DNA from: Providencia rettgeri
GTDB taxonomy: Bacteria > Pseudomonadota > Gammaproteobacteria > Enterobacterales > Enterobacteriaceae
NCBI RefSeq assembly: GCF_001874625.1
Contig: NZ_CP017671.1
Location: 4,278,001-4,342,000, forward strand
Direction of reading: 5' to 3'
DNA: 64,000 bases
A program made the translations under genes and the position numbers. Positions 55,926 to 64,000 of this stretch are shown here, piece by piece; position 1 is the first letter of the stretch, and every line of letters begins with the position of its first letter. A model generated the notes under the pieces. The model was not told the origin of the DNA. It saw nothing but the letters and a program-made list of their open reading frames with translations, and ran no database searches.

Positions 55926-58116
55926 CGGCTGAATATCAGTTGTTAGATCCACGCATACAAAAGTGGATATATCGGCAAGGCTGGACAGATCTCCGAGAGC
56001 TGCAAAAAAAAGCAATTCCTTCAATATTGTCTAGTGATAGAGATGTGTTAATCAGCGCGGCTACCGCCGCGGGTAAAACTGAAGCTTTTTTTCTACCAGC
56101 CTGCTCTGTGACTGCAAACATTAGGAATGGCTTTGGAATTTTGTATATTAGCCCGTTAAAAGCCTTAATTAATGACCAGTACCGACGATTGGAAAGCTTA
56201 GGTGATACACTAGAAATGCCAGTCACACCTTGGCACGGCGATGTTACACAAAGCAAAAAATTAAAGATTAAAAAAATCCTTCTGGGATTTTACTGATAAC
56301 GCCTGAATCACTAGAAGCAATGCTTATCCGTAATACAGGATGGCTAAAACAGGCTTTTACTCCATTATCTTATATCGTCATTGACGAGTTTCATGCCTTT
56401 ATCGGATCCGAGCGAGGTATGCAGCTTCTCTCTTTATTAAACCGTATCGACCATCTTCTAGGAAGGATTAATAATCCGATACCTAGAGTCGCGTTAAGTG
56501 CCACTCTAGGTGAACTGGAACAAGTACCATTATCTCTCCGACCGAATCAAAGTTTGCCCTGTGATATAGTTACTGACAATCAAACTCACTCTACACTGAA
56601 GGTACAGGTTAAGGGCTATTTGGAACCTCTAGTCATTTCAGGCAAGCAACCCCCTATGTCAGCCGAAATACAAATCTGCCACGATATTTTTCGATTTTGC
56701 CGTGGTGATTCCCATTTAGTGTTTGCTAATAGCCGTAAGAGAACAGAAAGTATTGCAGCTACACTTAGCGATCTCAGTGAAATGAATATCGTCCCCAATG
56801 AGTTCTTTCCTCATCATGGCTCATTATCAAAAGAACTGCGAGAAACGCTCGAACAACGGCTCCAGAAAGGTAATATCCCTACCACCGCTATTTGTACAAT
56901 GACTTTAGAACTCGGTATTGATATTGGTAAAGTTAGCTCTGTAGTGCAAGTTACTGCCCCTCACTCCGTCACTAGTTTACGCCAGCGAATGGGCCGTTCA
57001 GGCCGACGTGGTTCTCCCGCTATATTAAGAATGTTAATTGCCGAGAATGAACTGGTGCCTACATCAGGTATAGTTGACCAACTCAGGCTTCAGCTTGTTC
57101 AGTCATTGGCAATGATACGCTTACTTATTGGCAGTAAATGGTTTGAGCCAGCGGATATTCGTCAAATGCATTATTCCACGCTGTTTCACCAAATATTGGC
57201 GATTATTGCACAATGGGGAGGTGTACGAGCAGATCAACTCTGGCTACAGTTATGTCAACAAGGACCGTTTCGAAACGTTTGCATCGATGACTTTAAAATG
57301 CTGTTACACCATATGGGGAAACATCAATTTCTGACGCAAACTTCTAGTGGTGAATTAGTTCTCGGAGTAGAAGGTGAATATCACGTTAATCAGTACACTT
57401 TTTATGCCGTATTCAATACCCCAGAAGAGTTTCGTATTGTTGCAGGAAATAAAACACTAGGTTCCATTCCTGTTGATTCACCACTAATGCCAGAACAGCA
57501 TATTATTTTTGGTGGGCGACGCTGGAAAGTGACTGATATCGACGATGAAAAAAAAATTATTTATGTCGAAACAACAAAGGGAGGGCAACCACCTATTTTT
57601 GGCGGTGAAGGAATGTCTATTCATGATATCGTTCGCCAAGAAATGTTTATGATTTATCAAGAAGGCGACTACCGTATCGCTATTGATGATCGTAAAGCTG
57701 ATTTTGCTGATACTACAGCCAGAGCATTATTTGATGAGGGGCTACAATGTTTTCGTAGTAATAATCTAGCTTCGGAATATTTTATCCAACAGGGACAGCA
57801 TGTTTATATTTTCCCTTGGTTGGGCGATCAAACTGTAAATACTCTGTCAGCATTGCTTATCCTACATGGCTTTAAAGCAGGCTCATTCGCAGGTGTTATT
57901 GAAGTTGAAAAAACAACAGTTATTGAAGTTAAACAGATGCTAGCTAACATTCTTCGAGAGGGATTACCTACAGAATCAGTCTTAGCGGAAAAAATCTCAG
58001 AAAAATGCCTTGAAAAATATGATGAATTTTTACCAGAAATATTACTTAACAAGGAATACGGGCTGCGAGCTTTCGATATTAATAGCATATCCAATTGGAT
58101 AAAAAAATATTGTTAG
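55922..58116 (+). pseudogene. sngC: Shango SngC-like DEAD/DEAH helicase, frameshifted
   Basis: SF2 helicase: motif I AATAAGKTEA, motif II IDEFHAF, motif III SATLG, motif VI QRMGRSGRRG, with an Lhr-like accessory half. At about nt 56270-56277 the run ATTAAAAAAATCC needs one more A. This restores KIKKNPSGILLITPESLEAML and joins the two frames into about 731 residues. The start overlaps the sngB stop. The break may be an assembly error or true inactivation of the defence locus; both frames are otherwise free of stops. Confidence 0.87.
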
Positions 58117-58133
58117 AAAATACAATGCCACAA

Positions 58134-58163
58134 TAAAAAATAGCCACAAATCGAAAGTGGCTA
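58134..58163 (-). terminator. Terminator of the minus-strand helicase gene
   Basis: Perfect 7-bp stem TAGCCAC / GTGGCTA (58141-58147 with 58157-58163); read on the minus strand it is followed by TTTTTT. Sits between two convergent helicase genes. Confidence 0.75.
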
Positions 58164-58235
58164 GTATAGTTATGACTTGTGACATATATAAATTATATTA
58201 TCATTTTATAACATATTGTTTTTATAGTTATTCGT

Positions 58236-61200
58236 CTATGGCGAAACAAATATTTTAAGATCCACATCATTGTCATGAGCTGTCGCTAACCAACTATTGA
58301 TTAATTGAAAAGCTTGTAATGTTTCACCATTTGCCTCTGGGCCAAGTTTTAATTGATTTTCAAAATGATCAGCAGAAAAACTATTTGCTGATACAATCCA
58401 AATTTCTTTCTTAACGGCAGTAGAACGTCTTCTTGCAGCGACAGTATCCCAAAGTTCGTTGAGTCTTTCTTGCCTATCCTGTTCATTATGGGCACTAAAC
58501 AAATTACCGTTAAAAATTCGAATCCTTTCACGAATGCATTGAGTCGCTCCTGATGAAGGCCAAGCAGTACTAAGTCTTCCCCAATTACTTGGTCGTAAGT
58601 TGACATCACTGCTAATAAGCATTTCGATATTTTTAATAGCTTGAGTACCAACTTCCGCAAGCGCGCCTGCAGATGATTGAGGATTAACAGAACTACCGCA
58701 TTTTACATGAACAAAAACCAACTTATTTTTAGATGAAACAATAAAATCTGCAGGTTCAGTGCCCATGTCAGTAATAATTAATAAATCGGCTTCTGGGATA
58801 TATGGAGCAAATGGACCTAGATCACGTAGAGTGGGATTAGCTAAACCATTAGATTTCAATTGATCTACCAAATAAAAAATAGAGTCAGAACAAAAACCTT
58901 CATTTATAATTTGATAATTATTGTTTTGATAGCCTTTCTCATCTAGATTATCTCCAAGCAAAGAATCAAGACCTATAATTACATTAGCAAGGTTAGAAGT
59001 ACCTAGTTCAAAAGTTTCCGCCAATGGTAACTTTAATTGATAAAATTTTCCTTGAGAAAATCCTATTCCATCAGCAAGCAAAGCTTTGTATAATTTTTCA
59101 TTGAGAAGATTTTTTATTTCTTGATAATTTTCACCATCTATTGAATAAAGCATATCTGTTTCTGGCACTATATTTAAAAATGGTTCTTCACTTTGTAAAT
59201 TAACTAATATTTTACTCTCATCAATACCCTCAACAAGTAAAGCACCATCATTATATTCCAAATATAAAAATGAATTATCCAGAGAGTATCTATTGCCATT
59301 TATCAAAAGATGAATAGGTGAATTGAAATCAGTTAAAAAATCAAAAATCAAACTCTGTACTTCAAAAGTTTCATCAACTAGAATTGGTTTTGCATATGAG
59401 TGAACCAATGCATTATTTAGATTTATATTCGCAGATATCACATTATCAATACCCAAAAGCCAGTCATTCAAGTCTGCTAAACTAAATGATGATTCCTTTT
59501 GATCTGATATACGACCAGAATCAATACCTACGTAATAACTACCTTTCTTTTTTTTCCACTGATCATATGTATCACATCTCATAGTCGCTAGCCTATATGA
59601 TGCATTTGATTGTATGTCAATCATTTGCTCTAAATTACGACCTTTTACAGCAATACTCTCTGGTCGTTTTCTTGCAGAACTGATTGATTTACTGCTCGTT
59701 TCCTTTGCTGATGACGACTCACCCAATGACATCACATTAAATAACTTATCTTGAGACAATACAGAACCAAGATTTAAATCTTTATCGCCACTAAACCGAC
59801 GTCCACGGCTATCATAAATAGCAACAACATTATTTGATAGTTGTTTAAACAATGTAATCTCAAGCGATGGTTCGAAGAAAAACTGATCTGTCAAAAATCT
59901 AGATTTATTAAAGGCAATAGATATAATGCCACGAATACCCATTTCAGTATCAAACTCTTTCGCAAGCTCACCTTCTTTATTGCAACGCCAATAAAGCTGA
60001 TCAGACATTAGCTGACTACAAAAACCTGTTGATTGGTTTAGAAAACAGATAGAAGCTGTTGGAATATTTAATGATTTTATTGGATCAAATGTGTTTAAAT
60101 CAAACTTGCTTACAAAACGATTTCCATAATAGCTAGCATTAGGGAATGCTTCCAAATACCGCTCAATCAGTTTATTACTATCTAAGGAGGCTATAAATTT
60201 TTTAACCGCAGCTGAACTATTAAGTGAACTATCAAATTGTCTGTAGTTTTGCCACATTTTTTCATTTGCATCATTATTTATTTCTAAAACTATTGGTTCC
60301 ACTTCCTCGTATAAACGAACAACCCGCCCAATAGTTTGGACTAACTCTCTCCCACTATTTACCGTATAAGTCAATACTAACAATTTTGCTTGAGGGATAT
60401 CGATACCTTCATCAAGTTTTCGCTGATGAATAATTACTTCATAGCTAGAATTTTTAATATCTGCAGGAACGGAAACTTTTACATTTTCCCTTTCGTCTCT
60501 CATAAACTGCTCATGAATTGCCAGAACATTAAATTCATCAGTTAACAGCTGGTAATAGTGACTTATATCTTCAAATTTTTCACATTTTATTATGCATTTT
60601 ATCCCTTCATTATATCTAAGAACTGACGAATATTTGAGACTAAATTATCAGGGGCCACAGATATAAAAGTAGGATCTTTTAAAACATTATCAGCCAGCGC
60701 TCTTTCAAAAGTATAAATATAACTAGCATCAGACGTAATATCGAATTGAAATAGATCATTACGGTAAGGAGTTGCCGTAATAACAATTTTGTGAGCATCA
60801 AAACCTCGAACTAAAGTGCTCCAAACTGGTGAAGGTTCAGCATGTCCTTCATCAATAATAATAAGGTCTATATTTTGCTTTAACAGCTCAAGTTGATCAC
60901 TGGTAAAAGTTTGCAATTTTTGGAAAGTGGAAACATAAATTCCATTTTTAGAAATATCATTTACACAATCAAATACTGGCTTGAGTGTGATTTCTTCATT
61001 TTTTGCTCTATCGTTAAAAAATTTTCCATTTATCTCCTTGAAAAGCTGATCACATACAGCTCTTCGATGACATAGTACTAAGACTCTTTTTTGTGTAGCC
61101 TTATGTGATAAAATACTGATTACACCAGATTTTCCAGCACCTGTAGGTAAACTAATTAAGCAAGAATTAATATCTTCATTTAATGGTTTTCTCAAGTAAC

Positions 61201-61285
61201 TAAGTGCAGTTCTAATACTTTCTTTCTGACAGTTTCTAAGACTTTGCCATAAAATAGAATTAATAGTAAAACCACTCACATTCAT
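58236..61285 (-). pseudogene. Large SF2 helicase with PD-(D/E)xK-like C-terminus, frameshifted (candidate stand-alone defence gene)
   Basis: Motif I LPTGAGKSG (K52), motif II IIIDEGHAE, motif III TATPYR and motif VI QTIGRVVR define a type I/III restriction-like helicase. The last third carries EPADFIVSSKNKLVFVHVKCG (nt about 58715-58775 on the minus strand), an E/D...xVK pattern like a PD-(D/E)xK nuclease. At about nt 60600 the run AAGGGATAAAATGC needs one more G. This gives IMKGIKCIIKCEKFEDIS and a protein of about 1,016 residues. The start has GAGGA seven bases upstream. It converges on sngC, so it is an independent unit. No named system is claimed. Confidence 0.8.
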
Positions 61286-61415
61286 ATCAATATCCTCAAA
61301 CTAGTCCATTAAAGATGAATTTAATTTTGTGATATATTAAAGAATTAAAATATATCTGAGCTTAATTTTTTCTAATTAATTACAATTTATTTTGATTAAA
61401 ATATTTACCTGTATA

Positions 61416-61680
61416 CTACCACAAATAAGGATAGCTAGTTTTAGTTAAAAGTTCCCCCAAATTACGCCCCTCCCCCAACTCATCCATGTAATCTACATAC
61501 CATTGCATCATTTTTACACCCTCCAAATACTGAGCATAGTTATACGCGCCACGAATAACATTCTTGTCAATATGCACGAGCTGAATTTCAATCCATACTG
61601 AATTAAATTCCTTCTCATGCAATATCAACTCATCATGCCGCGGAAACCATTCTTTATACTCTAATAAATCAATAACCTAA
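61416..61680 (-). pseudogene. C-terminal remnant of a second P4-type integrase
   Basis: The frame directly after the intact integrase stop reads IDLLEYKEWFPRHDELI, VWIEIQLVHIDKNVIRGAY, YAQYLEG and MMQWYVDYMDEL. This is the end of a related tyrosine recombinase, including the catalytic-Tyr block (GAYNYAQYLE). The rest of that gene is gone. It marks an earlier element at the same tRNA or recombination between integrases. Confidence 0.85.
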
Positions 61681-61681
61681 T

Positions 61682-62953
61682 TTAAATCTCCTTTAATGAG
61701 TCACCCAACTTAGCAAAACTAAACGGTGAAATCTCCCTCTCCCTGTTCGCATCCAGATAATCCGCCCACCATTGCACCATCAATCGCCTTTCCTCTATAT
61801 GCTCCGCCTTATGGATATAAGCCGCGCGCACTGAGTTGCGTTCTTGGTGGCTCATCTGCCTTTCTACTGCATCCTTCGACCACAATCCTGACTCAATCAA
61901 CGAGCTACATGCCATCGTTCTAAAACCATGTCCACAGACTTCCGTCTTAGTGTCATAGCCCATCACACGTAACGCATTGTTAACCGTGTTTTCACTCATT
62001 GGTTTTCTTGGATTATGATCACCGATAAAGATCAGTTCGTGATTGCCGCTGAATTGATAGATCTGTTTTAAGATCTCAATAGCTTGTCGGCTTAAAGGGA
62101 CTAGGTGAGGAGTACGCATTTTTGATCCACGATGAGAGTGTTTTACCCCTTCTATCGCTTCGCGCTCAGCTGGGATCGTCCACATGGCATTTTCAAAATC
62201 GATTTCATCCCAACGAGCGAAGCGCAATTCACTGGAACGAATGAAGACTAACAAGGTAAGTTTGACTGCAAGTTTAGTTAAAGGTCTTCCCTTATAATCA
62301 TCGATGCGTTGTAAGAACTCGGGTAGGCGTTTAAGTTCTAATGCAGCTCTATGGACTCGTTTACCTGTGGCAACAGCACCCGCCATATCTTGTGCCGGGT
62401 TATAATCGATCAAACCACTTTGTACGGCATAACGCATTATGGCTGTCACACGTTGTTGTAAACGTGCTGCCACCTCAAGACGTCCAGACATCTCTACGGC
62501 TTTAATGGGTTCAAGTAGGTCGCGAGTTTTTAGTTCGGCAATATTGCGTTTACCAATAGTAGAAAAGATATTGTCCTCAAGGCTTTTGAGTACTCGATGG
62601 CTATGGCCTTCAGACCACTTCTTATTAGTCTCGTGCCAATCGCGAGCAACCTTCTCAAAGGTATTAAATTCCTTTTGTTGTTCTTCTTTCACTTCTTTGC
62701 GTTTTTCGCTTGGATCAAAACCATTAGCAATTAACTTTCTGGCGGCATCTCTTTTCTCTCTGGCTTCTGCGAGTGAAATATCAGGGTAAACACCCAGAGC
62801 TAACATTTTTTGCTTACCGCCAAAACGATACTGTAAACGCCAATATTTTGAGCCGTTGGTATGTACCATCAAGTGCATACCATCACCATCGGTCAATTTA
62901 TACGATTTATCCAAAGGCTTGGCAGACCTGACTTTAGCATCAGTAAGAGCCAT
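61682..62953 (-). CDS. P4-type tyrosine integrase of the island
   Basis: 423 residues. An N-terminal DUF4102 arm-binding domain (LTDAKVRSAKPLDKSYKLTD) precedes the catalytic core: Arg in RSSELRFARWDE, H-x-x-R in HGFRTMA and the Tyr in AAYIHKAEH. It reads in the same direction as tRNA-Leu 190 bases away, the standard arrangement for tRNA-integrating islands. AlpA at 50996 is the likely activator. Arm-type TACCAAC repeats lie just upstream. Confidence 0.95.
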   Translation of the reverse strand: MALTDAKVRSAKPLDKSYKLTDGDGMHLMVHTNGSKYWRLQYRFGGKQKMLALGVYPDISLAEAREKRDAARKLIANGFDPSEKRKEVKEEQQKEFNTFEKVARDWHETNKKWSEGHSHRVLKSLEDNIFSTIGKRNIAELKTRDLLEPIKAVEMSGRLEVAARLQQRVTAIMRYAVQSGLIDYNPAQDMAGAVATGKRVHRAALELKRLPEFLQRIDDYKGRPLTKLAVKLTLLVFIRSSELRFARWDEIDFENAMWTIPAEREAIEGVKHSHRGSKMRTPHLVPLSRQAIEILKQIYQFSGNHELIFIGDHNPRKPMSENTVNNALRVMGYDTKTEVCGHGFRTMACSSLIESGLWSKDAVERQMSHQERNSVRAAYIHKAEHIEERRLMVQWWADYLDANREREISPFSFAKLGDSLKEI

Positions 62954-62968
62954 GATTTATCTCCTTGC

Positions 62969-63017
62969 GTTGGTACAAACTATTATCGAATCGAGAGATA
63001 CCAACACATATACCAAC
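62969..63017. other. Integrase arm-type repeats, right end
   Basis: TACCAAC at 62999-63005 and 63011-63017 (12-base spacing, as at the left end) and an inverted copy GTTGGTA at 62969-62975. They also overlap the integrase promoter, so the integrase may repress its own gene. Confidence 0.6.
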
Positions 63018-63091
63018 AGTAGGTACTTGATGTGGGTTGACCTTAGTATACTTGGGAAGACTGAAAAGTGGGGAAAAGCCTTGTAAAACTG

Positions 63092-63162
63092 GGATTTCAG
63101 ATACAAAAAAAGACGTCAGTTGACGTCTCTTGATGTTCTTATGGTGCCGAAGGCCGGACTCG
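63092..63162. repeat. Right attachment-site repeat (attR) overlapping the tRNA-Leu 3' end
   Basis: Direct counterpart of 39478-39546, and includes the tRNA terminator and the last 21 bases of the tRNA gene. This copy is intact. Confidence 0.88.
63104..63129 (-). terminator. Terminator of tRNA-Leu
   Basis: AGACGTCA-GT-TGACGTCT, an 8-bp palindromic stem, followed on the minus strand by a run of T. Confidence 0.85.
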
Positions 63163-63226
63163 AACCGGCACACCCGAAGGCGGTTGATTTTGAATCAACT
63201 GCGTCTACCAATTCCGCCACTCCGGC
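63142..63226 (-). tRNA. leuX: tRNA-Leu(CAA)
   Basis: 85 bases, starting GCCGGAGTGGCGGAATTGG and ending CTTCGGCACCA with encoded CCA. The acceptor stem (GCCGGAG with CTTCGGC) pairs, with one G-U. The anticodon loop TTCAAAA gives anticodon CAA. The variable arm (CCTTCGGGTG region) is long, as in leucine tRNAs. It is the island's integration site and equivalent to leuX of E. coli, also a favoured island target. Confidence 0.95.
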
Positions 63227-63502
63227 ACTGAAGTGATGTGTTTCTTGGAAAACGCTGCCATTATACTTGCCTTGTGTCTACTGGCAACACTTATTCTTGA
63301 AGATCAAGTCTGTTCGATTAAAAAAACGCATATTGCTAAAATCACATGATAAGAGAAAGAAAGCTTCTTTTGTTTATATCTTCATTAGCCGATATGGTAG
63401 CTTTCCCTAACTATTTTTCTTATCACAACGCTGGGTCACTGGCGATAGACAATTATTTTTGTTAGTTTATCCGCAATCTAATACAAACATTAAGGCTTTA
63501 TC

Positions 63503-63589
63503 ATGGGTTTTGTTGGGTGGATAGCGACAGGGATCTTTATTGGCATCTTAATTGGTGTGGTAATGAAAATTTTCGCTAAGAAAAAATAA
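63503..63589 (+). CDS. Small membrane protein (28 aa)
   Basis: 28 codons: one membrane helix (FVGWIATGIFIGILIGVVM) and a basic end (KIFAKKK). A TAAGG site is seven bases upstream. It resembles the start of GlsB/YeaQ-type proteins but stops early. A real microprotein is plausible; unproven without expression data. Confidence 0.5.
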   Translation: MGFVGWIATGIFIGILIGVVMKIFAKKK

Positions 63590-63638
63590 GATTGGCTGAA
63601 TAGCCATTTGCAAACAATCATATCGGCTGGCTTCAAAC

Positions 63639-64000
63639 ATGAAGAAATCATTACTAAAAATTCTGTCAGTATCTGCGTTGTCTTTAGCCTTGATGGCATG
63701 TTCAACAACGACCAAAAAAACACCAAAATTTCTGCAAACGAATGATATTGCATCTACTGACTGGCAGGTTTTTGAAGGAGATAGAAGGACCTACGAACGC
63801 GTTGCTAAAATTGTCGATTTATATGCCAATCGTATTTTTAACGAAAGCGACGCCAGAGGTATGGCAATAATTGTTATTGATAATAACCAAGTTTTATCCC
63901 GTTATTATGGCGAAACAGCACCCGGCAATGGTAAAAAACCGGGGCCAAATTCACTCATTCGCATAGCATCAATTACTAAATTGATGACGAGTGAAATATT
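63639..64000 (+). CDS. ampH: AmpH-like penicillin-binding protein (5' part)
   Basis: 121 codons to the window edge. A lipoprotein-like signal (SLALMACS) opens the protein. Then come ARGMAIIVIDNNQVLSRYYGET, PGNGKKPGPNS and IRIASITKLMTSE, the last containing the S-x-x-K active site. This matches AmpH, a class C-like D,D-carboxy- and endopeptidase of peptidoglycan recycling. A Cys in the signal suggests a lipidated form, unlike E. coli AmpH. No stop occurs in the window, so the 3' end lies beyond it. Confidence 0.9.
   Translation, partial: MKKSLLKILSVSALSLALMACSTTTKKTPKFLQTNDIASTDWQVFEGDRRTYERVAKIVDLYANRIFNESDARGMAIIVIDNNQVLSRYYGETAPGNGKKPGPNSLIRIASITKLMTSEI

Noticed and set aside
62439-62789. 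Plus-strand ORF of 116 codons inside the integrase gene
   Set aside because: Antisense shadow of a well-supported tyrosine recombinase; Ser/Arg-rich composition typical of such frames.
63490-63753. Minus-strand ORF of 87 codons
   Set aside because: It lies antisense to the small membrane ORF and the ampH signal region and shows no recognisable protein features.

Overview
The window reads as chromosome of a low-GC enterobacterium of the Morganellaceae, most likely Providencia. The clues are a complete MR/P-type fimbrial operon with a MrpJ-like regulator, a DmsABCD operon, a P4-type island at a tRNA-Leu(CAA) gene, and AmpH beyond it. The genus assignment is inference from gene content and base composition.

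Layout. 1-5.4 kb: the 3' end of a di-haem cytochrome c peroxidase, then the anaerobic DMSO reductase operon dmsABC-dmsD (minus strand, dmsA frameshifted) with an FNR-like site upstream. 5.9-8.2 kb: a frameshifted SMP-30 lactonase and an MFS carrier. 8.6-21.7 kb: a colinear 14-gene catabolic cluster. It holds a Rieske ferredoxin, an alpha-only Rieske oxygenase, a FAD ferredoxin reductase, two SDRs, an extradiol (VOC) dioxygenase with its H-H-E iron triad, an alpha/beta hydrolase, a cupin, an aspartate-dehydrogenase-like protein, an aldehyde dehydrogenase, a ThDP enzyme, an MFS carrier and an IclR regulator. This is a full ring-oxidation and ring-cleavage kit with unknown substrate. 22.0-27.4 kb: a SorC-type regulator convergent with a minus-strand operon of mtnK, mtnA, a FucA-like class II aldolase and a GRP sugar transporter, matching the DHAP-shunt route for methylthioribose or 5-deoxyribose salvage. 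27.9-36.6 kb: an MR/P-like chaperone-usher operon with an XRE/MrpJ-like gene at its head. 36.6-37.7 kb: a 1.15 kb AT-rich regulatory desert. 37.7-39.0 kb: a membrane-anchored winged-helix regulator with a FidL-like partner.

39.5-63.2 kb is a genomic island of about 23.6 kb. It is bounded by direct repeats that include the 3' end of tRNA-Leu and by paired integrase arm-type sites, and it is driven by a P4-type integrase. Its core resembles the CP4-57 family: GTPase YfjP, ArdB/KlcA antirestriction, YfjQ (DUF932), WYL regulator YfjR, a zinc-ribbon microprotein, IrmA-like and YfjT-like secreted proteins, AlpA and a YfjJ/inovirus-type Rep. Around this core lie defence genes: a three-gene Shango locus (TerB protein, ATPase, helicase), a large SF2 helicase with a PD-(D/E)xK-like C-terminus, a Rad50-like zinc-hook ATPase and a GIY-YIG protein. 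tRNA-Leu, a tiny membrane ORF and the 5' end of ampH follow.

Five otherwise intact genes carry one single-base indel each, mostly in short homopolymers. Either the assembly has residual indel errors or the strain is decaying. Read-level checking should precede any claim of gene loss.
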